The notes beneath the pieces were generated by a model, which saw only the letters and a program-made list of their open reading frames with translations, had not been told where the DNA came from and did not search any database. This document shows, in pieces, positions 54,438-62,498 of a stretch of DNA of 64,000 nucleotides (position 1 is the stretch's first letter; every line of letters starts with the position of its first letter). The stretch lies in the NCBI RefSeq assembly GCF_000155675.2, contig NC_020911.1, forward strand, positions 4,702,501-4,766,500. Direction: 5' to 3'. The position numbers and the translations under genes were made by a program. The DNA is from Octadecabacter antarcticus 307. GTDB lineage: Bacteria; Pseudomonadota; Alphaproteobacteria; Rhodobacterales; Rhodobacteraceae.

Positions 54438-55313
54438 CTAGGTCGATGCTTCAGTCTTGAGCCATTTTACAAACACATCCCGGGCGGCCGAGACGACCCC
54501 GGGTCGGGTTAGAATGTGATAGGCGATGCCGCTGTTATGTTCTGCGCATAATTTAACGAAACGCCCTGAGGCAATGTTGGGCGCCGCGATTGGCGCTGGC
54601 ATGACTGCGACCCCAAGACCTGCCAGCGCCGCTGCGCGGGCCAATGGACCTGTCGCGAACGTGGTCACGATTTCTTCATCAAGGACGATACCGTTCTCGG
54701 CCAGCCAGAACCGTTCTTCGGATCGTATTCCATCCAGCAACCAACGCGACCCTTTGAGATCGGCGAGACAATTAACTTCTCGCCCCGCGATGTAGGATGG
54801 CGCGGCGACGGCGACGTGACCGGCGGCCATCAATCTGTTCGCCTTCACGCCAGCCCAGCCACCGCGCCCGTAGCGGATCGCAACGTCGATATTATCGCTG
54901 CGCATGTCGATCAGGGACTTGGACGGGATCAGCTCAACCTCAATTTCGGAATGTTGGTCCCAAAAGCTGCCGATGTGAGGCATCAGCCAGTTGGCGGCAA
55001 ACGACGGCGTGAGAGCCACACGGATTGCGCGGGTTTTGGATTGATCGAGCAGGTCATTTGAAGCAGTGGCGATGAGGCCAAATGCGTCGCTTAGACTATT
55101 GGCAAGTTTGTGGCCTTCAGGTGTGACGGTCATGCCGCGACCCAGTCGTTGCATGAGGGATTGGCTGAAATGATCTTCCAGCGCGCGAACATGCTGGCCG
55201 ATGGCGGCATGGGTCACATTAAGGTCGCGCGCCGCAGCAGAAAAGCTGCTGTGCCGTGCTGCGGATTCAAACGCACGAAGGGCCGCAAGGGAAGGGATAT
55301 CATGCCAGTTCAT
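54438..55313 (-). CDS. LysR-family transcriptional regulator (GcvA-like)
   Basis: 291 residues. N-terminal winged helix-turn-helix (LAALRAFESAARHSSFSAAARDLNVTHAAIGQHVRALEDHF) and a periplasmic-binding-like effector domain (about 95-285) of the GcvA/AmpR type (IDVAIRYGRGGW). Divergently transcribed from a 54-aa ORF with a palindromic sequence in between, which suggests it regulates itself and that neighbour. Effector unknown. Confidence 0.92.
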   Translation of the reverse strand: MNWHDIPSLAALRAFESAARHSSFSAAARDLNVTHAAIGQHVRALEDHFSQSLMQRLGRGMTVTPEGHKLANSLSDAFGLIATASNDLLDQSKTRAIRVALTPSFAANWLMPHIGSFWDQHSEIEVELIPSKSLIDMRSDNIDVAIRYGRGGWAGVKANRLMAAGHVAVAAPSYIAGREVNCLADLKGSRWLLDGIRSEERFWLAENGIVLDEEIVTTFATGPLARAAALAGLGVAVMPAPIAAPNIASGRFVKLCAEHNSGIAYHILTRPGVVSAARDVFVKWLKTEAST

Positions 55314-55318
55314 TTGAA

Positions 55319-55351
55319 AGTCAGGCTAACATATAAAAATTCTTCCTGACT
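55319..55351. promoter_or_regulatory. Inverted repeat between divergent lysR and 54-aa ORF
   Basis: Perfect 7-bp arms AGTCAGG (55319-55325) and CCTGACT (55345-55351) separated by 19 AT-rich bases. The place, between a LysR gene and its divergent neighbour, suits a LysR operator or promoter region. Inference from position and symmetry only. Confidence 0.45.
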
Positions 55352-55410
55352 AGGGTAAATCGTATGAAGCCTTTATTAAAAGATCATCAACATAACAAAT
55401 GGAGGACAAA

Positions 55411-55575
55411 ATGCTTACTATACTTGCAGATGCGATGTTCACAGCGACCCTTACCAAACGGGGCAGTGGCATTCCTGAACACCTCAAATCACACGCGGAC
55501 CGTTACGTGCCGAACCATGAACGCAATCGGATGCAGGCCAGATTTTCACACAATCCTTACCGCGATCTATGGTAG
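55411..55575 (+). CDS. 54-residue hypothetical protein
   Basis: Short ORF from an ATG with a strong ribosome-binding site (GGAGGACAAA immediately upstream) to TAG. Begins MLTILADAMFTATLTKRGSG, continues with IPEHLKSHADRYVPNHERNR and ends with MQARFSHNPYRDLW. It is soluble and basic, without a signal or membrane segment. I do not recognise the family. The good ribosome-binding site, codon use and divergent position from a LysR gene argue that it is real. The following 169 bases hold no further gene I can support. Confidence 0.55.
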   Translation: MLTILADAMFTATLTKRGSGIPEHLKSHADRYVPNHERNRMQARFSHNPYRDLW

Positions 55576-55744
55576 GATTAGCGTGGGCGGTTCTTCCCTG
55601 AGGATCGCCCGCGCATTACAGTGTGAAACGCTTGAGGATAATGTCGGCCAACTGGCCGTCGGTGCGGCTAAAGTGATCCCGTAAGAGTAATCTGTGAAAC
55701 CCACCCATCAAAGTCATCTTCGTGGGCTGTGCTGCTGCCAAGTG

Positions 55745-56335
55745 TCATAACTGATCCAAAAGTTCGCCGTGGCGACGGGTAAAGTCATGACGCACTTCAA
55801 TCGGTGCGCGCAGCCGAATTTCGGCAGTTTTGGCGATGTTAGAGTCTGGTTTACCAAAAAATCTATCGGCTTCAGCTGTTGTAAAACCGGCGATTTTAAC
55901 GGCTTCAAGCCACGCGCTGATTTTGTCAGCTTTCTTAATCTGCTTCTTGATTGCAACGGGCACCTGCGCGGGTAGCCCGAACCGAATATGGATCGCGGCC
56001 ATCAACCGATCATCAAGTGTTTCATACCCCGGTCCGACAGCCGCCTTAACGGGGCTGATCATATCACCAATCACATATTCCGGCGCGTCGTGCAGCAACG
56101 CCGCGAGCCGCCATTTAATCGGTGCCTTGGGGTTCATTCGGGTAAAAATATCTTCGACCAGCAGCGAATGTTCAGCGACAGAATAGGCAAAATCGCCCAT
56201 GGTCTGCCCGTTCCAACGGGCGACAAAGGCAAGCCCATGCGCGATATCTTCGATCTCAATATCCATCGGGGTTGGGTCCAGCAGGTCTAGTCTGCGACCC
56301 GACAGCATTCGCTGCCACGCACGGGGTTGTTTCAT
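55745..56335 (-). CDS. HD-domain phosphohydrolase (YfbR-like)
   Basis: 196 residues from MKQPRAWQRMLSGRRL, chosen because GGAGAG precedes it; 39 open codons upstream lack homology. Metal site of the HD superfamily: H in AEHSLLVEDIF and HD in LLHDAPEYVIGD, with a distal Asp in KADKISAW. Related enzymes are 5'-deoxynucleotidases, but this alphaproteobacterial group has no assigned substrate. Divergent from ahcY. Confidence 0.88.
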   Translation of the reverse strand: MKQPRAWQRMLSGRRLDLLDPTPMDIEIEDIAHGLAFVARWNGQTMGDFAYSVAEHSLLVEDIFTRMNPKAPIKWRLAALLHDAPEYVIGDMISPVKAAVGPGYETLDDRLMAAIHIRFGLPAQVPVAIKKQIKKADKISAWLEAVKIAGFTTAEADRFFGKPDSNIAKTAEIRLRAPIEVRHDFTRRHGELLDQL

Positions 56336-56444
56336 TAAGTACTCTCCACAATAGAACCGCGACCCTATGGCGAGCCGCTCTGCATTGTCGAGACCACATT
56401 GCGGTGTTAAAGGAACATCAAATAACTCTTGAGGAGAGAGGCCC

Positions 56445-57833
56445 GTGGCCAAGGATTACATTGTAAAAGACATTTCGCTTGCAGCATTTGGCCGCAAGGA
56501 ACTCGTCATTGCTGAAACCGAAATGCCAGGCCTGATGGCGTGTCGCACCGAATTTGGCACAACCAAGCCGCTGAAAGGCGCGCGGATTGTTGGATCGCTG
56601 CATATGACGATTCAGACAGCCGTGCTGATTGAGACGCTGGTCGAACTTGGTGCGGACGTGCGCTGGGCATCGTGCAACATCTTTTCCACACAAGACCACG
56701 CGGCAGCAGCGATTGCCGAAGGCGGCACGCCGGTGTTTGCGATCAAGGGGCAGTCGCTGGAAGAGCATTGGGATTACCTCGATAAATCGTTCGCATTTCC
56801 AGACGGCGCGAACATGATCCTTGACGATGGCGGCGACGCGACGTTGTACATCCTTTATGGGGCGCGCATGGAAGCTGGTGAAGATCTTCTGTCGGTTCCG
56901 CAGTCTGAAGAAGAAGTCGCGATCAAGGCGCAGATCCTGAAGCGCATCGCAGAGACACCCGGTTGGTTCGCCAAAACGAAGGCCGACATTCAGGGTGTGT
57001 CTGAGGAAACAACGACAGGTGTTCATCGCCTTTATGATCTTCATAAGAAGGGCGAGCTGCCTTTCCCTGCGATCAACGTGAACGATTCTGTCACCAAATC
57101 GAAGTTCGACAACAAGTATGGCTGTAAGGAATCGCTGGTTGACGGTATCCGCCGCGCCACTGACACGATGATGGCCGGTAAGGTCGCGGTTGTCATGGGA
57201 TACGGTGATGTGGGCAAGGGATCTGCTGCGTCGCTTTCTGGTGCTGGCGCGCGTGTGATCGTAACTGAAGTCGATCCTATCTGTGCGCTTCAGGCGGCGA
57301 TGGACGGTTTTCAGGTCACGACGCTGGATGATGTGGTTGAGACGGCGGATATTTTCGTCACTACAACGGGCAACAAGGACGTGATCCGCATCGAACATAT
57401 GCGCCGCATGAAAGACATGGCGATTGTTGGTAACATCGGTCACTTCGACAACGAAATTCAAGTTGCAGCGCTGAAAAACCACAAGTGGACGAACATCAAA
57501 GAACAGGTCGACATGATCGAGATGCCAAATGGCCATCGCCTGATCCTGTTGTCCGAGGGTCGTCTTCTGAACCTTGGCAACGCGACCGGCCACCCGTCAT
57601 TTGTGATGTCGGCGTCGTTTACCAACCAGGTTCTTGCGCAGATTGAATTGTGGACGAAGGGCGACGAATACCAGCCCGGCGTTTACATCCTGCCCAAGCA
57701 TCTGGACGAAAAAGTTGCGCGTCTGCATCTTGATCGCATTGGTGTGAAGCTGTCCAAACTTGATGCCGAACAGGCGGCCTATATTGGTGTGTCACCCGAC
57801 GGTCCGTTCAAGCCTGAGCATTACCGTTACTAA
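56445..57833 (+). CDS. ahcY: Adenosylhomocysteinase
   Basis: 462 residues from a GTG directly after GAGGAGAGAG. Hydrolyses S-adenosylhomocysteine to adenosine and homocysteine, keeping methylation running. NAD-binding [27 protein letters not shown] [17 protein letters not shown] with the catalytic Lys, and the C-terminal KPEHYRY tail. The 109 bases upstream do not show an SAH-riboswitch consensus. A strong terminator follows at 57907. Confidence 0.97.
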   Translation: MAKDYIVKDISLAAFGRKELVIAETEMPGLMACRTEFGTTKPLKGARIVGSLHMTIQTAVLIETLVELGADVRWASCNIFSTQDHAAAAIAEGGTPVFAIKGQSLEEHWDYLDKSFAFPDGANMILDDGGDATLYILYGARMEAGEDLLSVPQSEEEVAIKAQILKRIAETPGWFAKTKADIQGVSEETTTGVHRLYDLHKKGELPFPAINVNDSVTKSKFDNKYGCKESLVDGIRRATDTMMAGKVAVVMGYGDVGKGSAASLSGAGARVIVTEVDPICALQAAMDGFQVTTLDDVVETADIFVTTTGNKDVIRIEHMRRMKDMAIVGNIGHFDNEIQVAALKNHKWTNIKEQVDMIEMPNGHRLILLSEGRLLNLGNATGHPSFVMSASFTNQVLAQIELWTKGDEYQPGVYILPKHLDEKVARLHLDRIGVKLSKLDAEQAAYIGVSPDGPFKPEHYRY

Positions 57834-57852
57834 GGATGATGGGATCAAAGCT

Positions 57853-57876
57853 GGGGGGGGGGGTCACCCACCCTAC
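57853..57876. repeat. G11 tract with adjoining GGGT/ACCC-type repeat
   Basis: Eleven consecutive G residues followed by TCACCCACCCTAC, 20 bases after ahcY. A related G/C-rich repeat (GGGGTGGGGCCTGACCCCC) lies at 17432-17450 in the maeB-mutS gap. Both resemble short dispersed intergenic repeats, but two loose matches are thin evidence. Confidence 0.35.
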
Positions 57877-57906
57877 TTTTGATAGATAATCCTGACCCTG
57901 ATGATG

Positions 57907-57940
57907 AACGCGAGGCCCCGAACATGCGGCCTCGCGTTTT
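57907..57940 (+). terminator. Intrinsic terminator of ahcY
   Basis: Perfect 11-bp stem AACGCGAGGCC (57907-57917) and GGCCTCGCGTT (57928-57938) with a 10-base loop, followed by TT. Confidence 0.85.
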
Positions 57941-57949
57941 GCGTTGTCG

Positions 57950-58301
57950 ACAATTGGATCGACCGCATTGAAACGTCATGCGCAACGGCTGGCGATGTGG
58001 GAATGGCACGGAGTCCAGCCTGCTGCGCGTGAAACCCCAGGCACACAACCGACGGTTTTCCGTCAGACTGGCAGTTACAATAGCCGTCCCATTGGAACGA
58101 CTCGTGGAGGCAGCAATCGTTGGATTACGCATTCCACTGCTGATCTATAATTGGGACGACTGCACCGATGAGGGCCGATTTTTGCGCGCTTTTCCGGACA
58201 GTGCCTGTTCATGGTTCGCCACAACGCTGGGCCCAAATTACAACACCCTACATGCCGACCATTTTCATCTACAAGCCCGGGGTTGGGGTGCCTGCCGCTA
58301 G
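57950..58301 (+). pseudogene. Extensin-like C-terminal domain protein, decayed
   Basis: Two frames together give an extensin-family domain. The first covers ALKRHAQRLAMWEWHGVQPA through TGSYNSRPIGTTRGGSNRWI and stops at a TAA. The second resumes with NWDDCTDEGRFLRAFPDSAC and ends SWFATTLGPNYNTLHADHFHLQARGWGACR. The usual middle (the ANALDIxGF block) is deleted and the reading frame shifts near 58150. The N-terminal half is also missing. The conserved HxDHFHL metal-site motif survives as HADHFHL. This is the first broken gene at the edge of the IS-rich segment. Confidence 0.7.
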
Positions 58302-58408
58302 GTTGACGCGGAAAGTGAGATCAGATTTTCCCTTTGCGCTGATGAATTCTGCCAGTAACGTCTGCCTCAGCGCCAAAAAACGGCCATTTTTATACGTGGA
58401 AGAATACC

Positions 58409-58750
58409 ATGGGCAAGCGTGATGACCTGATCGCAAAGTATGCGGATGACCTTGAGAACAAGTGCGGCATGACGCCGGACATGGACCTTTTGACGAAAGT
58501 TACAATTGGCTGCGGCCCGTCAATTTATAATGACGATGCGTCAACCGTGGAAGGGTCGCAAGCGTCCGAGCTGGAGACGGTGAAAAACAATTACCTGATG
58601 AAAAAACTGGGCCTCGCGGATGGTCCCCAATTGATGGATGCGATCAATTCGGTGATCGAGACCTACGGAAAATCTGAGCGCAGCAAGTACCGCGCTGTGG
58701 TTTATTACATGCTGACCAAGCACTTCGGTAAAGAATCCACTTACAAGTAA
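58409..58750 (+). CDS. DUF2853 family protein
   Basis: 113 residues, all helical in appearance: MGKRDDLIAKYADDLENKCG at the N-terminus, LMKKLGLADGPQLMDAINSV in the middle, RSKYRAVVYYMLTKHF at the end. Matches the small DUF2853 proteins found in Alphaproteobacteria and Bacteroidetes; function unknown. GGAAG precedes the ATG. The IS6 copy 2 begins 59 bases downstream. Confidence 0.85.
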   Translation: MGKRDDLIAKYADDLENKCGMTPDMDLLTKVTIGCGPSIYNDDASTVEGSQASELETVKNNYLMKKLGLADGPQLMDAINSVIETYGKSERSKYRAVVYYMLTKHFGKESTYK

Positions 58751-58808
58751 CTGGTAAAAGAATCCTGGTAAACATATGTAAAAGCGCGTAACAATAGGTA
58801 GGCTTTTC

Positions 58809-59520
58809 GGCATCGTCGAGTTGTCGGCGATCTTAGCAACGATAGCCCGGACGCCGGATCTCAAGCAGCCTTCAGCACTCGCGTGATGTCGTCCCAGATC
58901 CAATGGGCGTCGGCTCTGGACTGACGGTAGCAAGCGGCTGAAAGCGTGTGGCGGCGGTGGCGGAAGACATTTTGGATTTGATCGTGGACGGAGAGAAATT
59001 GTTGCGCTTGGCGGGGTGATTTGAACCGACCCATGCATTTTTCTCGCCGCCGGGTCGGCCTGTGCGACCCTTCGGATCGATTGTTGAGTCTCTTATGGCT
59101 TCGGTGCTCGATGCCTAGAGCGAGGTCCTTTAGTGCGGCCCCGTAGCTTCGGAGTTTGTCCGTCACAACGACCCGTGGCGCGCCAAATGTTTTGAATAGC
59201 TTGCGGAAAAACCGATCCGCGGTCCGTTTATTTCGCCGAGACTGGACGAGGATGTCCAGCACATCGCCGTTGCTGTCGACAGCGCGCCATAGCCAATACT
59301 TCTTGCCGTTTATCGGAAGGACAACTTCGTCCAGGTGCCATTTGTCCGCCACTTTGGGTCGATCTCGGCGGATCACCTTGGCATATTGTGATCCGAATTT
59401 CGCTACCCAAGCGCGGATGGTCTCGTAGCTGACTATAATCCCGCGTGCTGCCAGCAAGTCCTCGACATCGCGCAAACTCATGGGAAATCGGTGATAGGCC
59501 CAGACGGCGTATGCGATGAT
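58809..59520 (-). mobile_element. IS6-family insertion sequence, copy 2, truncated (712 of 812 bp)
   Basis: Minus-orientation copy. Its right end (GGCATCGTCGAGTTG, one mismatch to the other copies) is at 58809. The left 100 bp, including the left inverted repeat and transposase start, are missing and replaced exactly by the left end of the IS3-family element at 59521. Confidence 0.9.
58861..59520 (-). pseudogene. IS6-family transposase, N-terminus lost (copy 2)
   Basis: About 219 of 237 codons remain, starting within IIAYAVWAYHRFPMSLRDVEDLL. DDE residues are intact (WHLDEVVLPIN, VVTDKLRSYG, NRSEGSHRP) but there is no native start codon or promoter end. It shares FRKLFK, ALGIEH and FRHRRH with copy 3, so it is closer to copy 3 than to copy 1. 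Confidence 0.88.
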
Positions 59521-59583
59521 TGACCTGCGCCCCTAAAACCCCTCCAGATTTGTGTAGAGTCCGCCCAACAAAAGGACGGACAA

Positions 59584-59888
59584 ATGAAGGCACGATTTAC
59601 AGACGAACGGATCATAGCAATTATCAAAGAACAGGAATCTGGGGAGAAGACCGCTGATGTATGTCGGCGGCACGGGATCAGTTCAGCGACGTTCTATAAA
59701 TACACATCGAAGTATGGAGGCATGGAGCCGTCTGACGCGAAGCGGTTGCGGGCCTTGGAAGACGAGAACGGGAAGCTAAAGAAGCTGCTAGCGGAACAGA
59801 TGCTCCCTTCTCGGGACATTGCTGCGCAATACCCTGTCAGGCCAGGGACAATGCAATGTTGCGAGACATCAATTCAAAAAAATGGTGA
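59584..59888 (+). pseudogene. IS3-family transposase orfA, interrupted by hairpin insert 1
   Basis: Begins MKARFTDERIIAIIKEQESG, with the helix-turn-helix KTADVCRRHGISSATFYKYTSKYGG and a leucine-zipper-like segment ending AEQML. A 41-base insert at 59806 then breaks the frame; after it the expected DNAMLRDINSKKW resumes and ends at TGA 59888. The A7 run at 59876-59882 near the end is the usual slippery site for making OrfAB. As written, the frame runs off into a wrong tail ending at 59907. Confidence 0.8.
59806..59846 (-). repeat. Hairpin mini-insert 1 (41 bp)
   Basis: Inserted between the codons for ML and DN of orfA, in minus orientation relative to inserts 2 and 3. On the minus strand: left block GGCCTGACAG, hairpin GGTATTGC-GCA-GCAATGTCC (9 pairs, two of them G-T wobbles), right block CGAGAAGG. 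Changes the reading frame (41 is not a multiple of 3). Confidence 0.75.
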
Positions 59889-59951
59889 CGCCCGTTGGGA
59901 AGCGTAAAGCTGTGGTTCACTTGATGGAAACTCATCAGGTTAGCCAGCGAC

Positions 59952-59991
59952 CATTGCCCGGCAGGCGATTGCAAAGCAATCTGCCGAGAGG
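59952..59991 (+). repeat. Hairpin mini-insert 2 (40 bp)
   Basis: Inserted in orfB between SQR and ACDVL. Left block TGCCCGGCAG, hairpin with inner stem GATTGC-AAA-GCAATC and outer pairs GGCA/TGCC, right block CGAGAGGG. Frame-shifting. Confidence 0.8.
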
Positions 59992-60551
59992 GGGCGTGCG
60001 ATGTCTTGCAAGTTGATCGATCAACGGTGCGGTATCCGTCTCGCCGTGGCGATGACGCTGAGTTGCGTAATGCCATCAAGCGGGTTTTGAGGGAGCGGCG
60101 ACGGTTTGGTTGCCGTCGTGTTCATGTGATGATCGCGCGCGAAGGCTTTGCGGTGAACCACAAAAAGGTGAGACGCATTTACACTGAAGAGAAGCTCCAA
60201 GTGCGTCGTGGGGGCGGTAGAAAGCGCGCTTTGGGCACGCGGAAGCCGATGGTGCTGCCTGATGGTCCTAACCAGAGATGGTCATTAGATTTTGTGTCTG
60301 ACGCGCTGACTGACGGTCGCCGGTTTCGTATTCTGACGGTTGTCGATGACTTCAGCCGCGAGAACCTGGTGCTTGTCGCGGACACATCATTGTCTGGTCA
60401 GCGCGTTGCCCGAGAACTGGACCGCGTAATCGCTGAGCGCGGCATGCCAAAGACGATTGTGTCGGATAACGTCCTATGCACCGAATTCACCAGCATGGCG
60501 ATCCTCAAATGGGTTCAAAATACGGGCATCGATTGGCATTATATCGCGTCC

Positions 60552-60590
60552 CGCCGCCCGGCAGTGGTTTGCTTGCAAACCATGAGAGGG
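60552..60590 (+). repeat. Hairpin mini-insert 3 (39 bp)
   Basis: Inserted in orfB just before [13 protein letters not shown]. Left block CGCCCGGCAG, perfect 8-bp hairpin TGGTTTGC-TT-GCAAACCA, right block TGAGAGGG. 39 bp, so it keeps the frame and adds 13 residues next to the catalytic Glu region. Confidence 0.8.
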
Positions 60591-60867
60591 GGCAAGCCCC
60601 AGCAGAACGGGTTCATCGAAAGCTTCAACGGTAAACTAAGAGATGAATGCCTCAATGAAACGCTGTTTGCTACATTGGGCGACGCCCGCAAAACGCTTGA
60701 AGAATGGCAGGACGACTACAACTGGCGCAGACCACATTCAGCTCTGGGGAACCTGACGCCAATGGAATTTTTAGAGAGAAGGATCATCGACAAGATGACC
60801 GCTTAAGGTCAAAGATTTAGCACCAAGGACTCCGCGCAAAGCTGGAGGGAAATTGGGGCACAGGTCA

Positions 60868-62477
60868 GGCCATACGACGACCAGTGGGCCTATCTATCCT
60901 CCTTGCCGAGAATGTCTGCAGCAGCTGTTTCCAGCCTTGTCGAAACTGCGGAGATCTCCGGGCGGGTGCTGGGCGTCCGCATGCCAGTGGATGACGAACA
61001 TGCAGACGAGCCCTGGAAAATGCCTCCATCGCGGCGCAGCAATCCGCGTCGCCTCGATGCGCCCATGCCGCAGACCATCAAGATGACGATCGCCGACCAG
61101 ATCTATATCGACCGGTCGGAGCTTCCTTCTGCGATGATTGCCCAACTGGTGCGGCTGGCCGCGTTCCAGAACCCCGAATTCTATCGCGCGCAGGCGATGC
61201 GACTGCCAACATTCGGGAAGTCGAGAATTGTGTCCTGTGCCGAACTGCATCCCCGGCATATTGCACTGCCACGCGGCTGTTTTGATGAGGCGGTCGGGCT
61301 CCTGTCCGACCAGGGTGCGAGCGTGGATCTGGACGATCTGCGTGAAGACGGAACCGCCTTGCCGGAGACGGTTCGTTTCCGTGGCGAACTCCGCCAACAG
61401 CAGTCGCCTGCATTCGATGCACTGGCCTGGCACGATAACGGCGTGCTTGCCGCCACGACTGCATTCGGCAAGACAGTCGTGGCCTCGGCTCTGATCGCGC
61501 ACCGTGCCCGCAATGAGCTGGTCCTGGTCCACCGCCGAGAATTGCTGAACCAATGGGTCGAGCGTCTGGGGTCCTTTTTGGAGATCGATCCGAAGCAGAT
61601 CGGCACTATCGGTGCCCGAAAACGCAAACCCACCGGTGTAATCGATGTGGCACTAATCCAGAGTTTGGTCTGCAAAGGCGAGGTGGACGACATCGTCGGC
61701 GATTACGGTCACCTTGTTGTCGATGAATGTCATCATCTGTCCGCCGCGAGTTTTGAACTTGTCGCTCGGAGATCAAAGGCGCGCTATGTCGCAGGTTTGT
61801 CTGCGACAGTAGCTCGAAAAGACGGGCATCATCCGATCATCTTCATGCAGTGTGGCCCGGTGCGCCATCGGGTAAGTGCCAAATCGCAAGCCGCTGTAAG
61901 CGGCATTCACCATCGGGCTCGTGAACGTCATACGAGGTTCCGACTGCCAGAGGACCTGGCCATGGCCGAACGCCCGTCCATGCCCGCGATATATTCCGCT
62001 TTGGCGGAGGACCGTGCTCGAAACGATTTGATCTTCGATGACGTGCTGAAATCACTTGAGGCCAAACGATCCCCGATCGTGCTGACCGAGCGCAGGGATC
62101 ACCTCGAATATCTTCAACAAAGATTTTCTGGGTTTGCAAAGAACATTGTTGTGCTGCGTGGCGGCATGTCCGCCAAGGATCGGAAGACGGCGCAAGCGGC
62201 GCTGAGTGTTGATGATGATGAGGAACGGCTGATCCTTGCGACAGGGCGCTATATCGGCGAAGGCTTCGATGACGCCCGGCTCGATACCCTGTTCCTAACG
62301 ATGCCGATCGCCTGGAAGGGCACGCTGGCGCAATATGTCGGCAGGTTGCACCGACAGCATGACGGAAAGACAGACGTCCTAGTGCTCGACTATGTCGACA
62401 GTGCCGTGCCTGTCCTTGCCAGAATGGCCGCCAAGCGCTGGGCGGGCTATCGTGCGCTCGGCTATGTGATGGAATAG
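60868..62477 (+). pseudogene. TOTE-type conflict-system helicase, 5' part cut off by IS3
   Basis: About 536 codons in frame from the IS3 end (PYDDQWAYLSSLPRMSAAAV) to a normal stop. This matches the part of TOTE conflict-system proteins that follows the archaeo-eukaryotic primase domain. The helicase has motif I TTAFGKTVVASALI, VLVHRRELLNQW, DECHH in HLVVDECHHLSA, and C-terminal ATGRYIGEGFDDARLDTLFL and YVGRLHR. The primase domain and any TPR or nuclease parts are gone. Such proteins are thought to act in anti-invader defence. Possible restart at ATG 60903, but loss of the primase makes function unlikely. Confidence 0.8.
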
Positions 62478-62498
62478 CGCCCCGCCGGAAGCGGGGCG

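Larger units (their letters stand above)
59882..60806 (+). pseudogene. IS3-family transposase orfB, interrupted by hairpin inserts 2 and 3
   Basis: DDE integrase-fold transposase. The first part [20 protein letters not shown] ends at SQR, where a 40-base insert shifts the frame. It resumes at [20 protein letters not shown]. Catalytic segments are [11 protein letters not shown] (first Asp), [12 protein letters not shown] (second Asp) and the DDE Glu near [13 protein letters not shown]. The second motif should read SDNGTEFTS and carries 6 extra bases (60472-60477). A 39-base in-frame insert precedes [13 protein letters not shown]. Probably inactive as it stands. Confidence 0.82.
59521..60867 (+). 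mobile_element. IS3-family insertion sequence with three internal hairpin inserts (1347 bp)
   Basis: Terminal inverted repeats start TGACCTGCGCCCC at 59521 and, read inward from 60867, TGACCTGTGCCCC, both followed by a CCCTCCAG segment. Two overlapping genes orfA/orfB. Subtracting three inserts of 41, 40 and 39 bp gives 1227 bp, a usual size for the IS51/IS407-like group. Flanks (GATGAT and GGCCAT) show no target duplication. The left end cuts IS6 copy 2 and the right end cuts a TOTE-type gene. Confidence 0.92.

Noticed and set aside
56336..56444. Possible SAH or SAM/SAH riboswitch upstream of ahcY
   Set aside because: I looked for the GAGGAGCGCTGC-type core and the SAM/SAH hairpin and found neither. 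The gap shows only a strong ribosome-binding site.
56418..57593. 391-codon open frame on the minus strand
   Set aside because: It is the antisense shadow of ahcY; Arg/His/Cys-rich translation with no family match.
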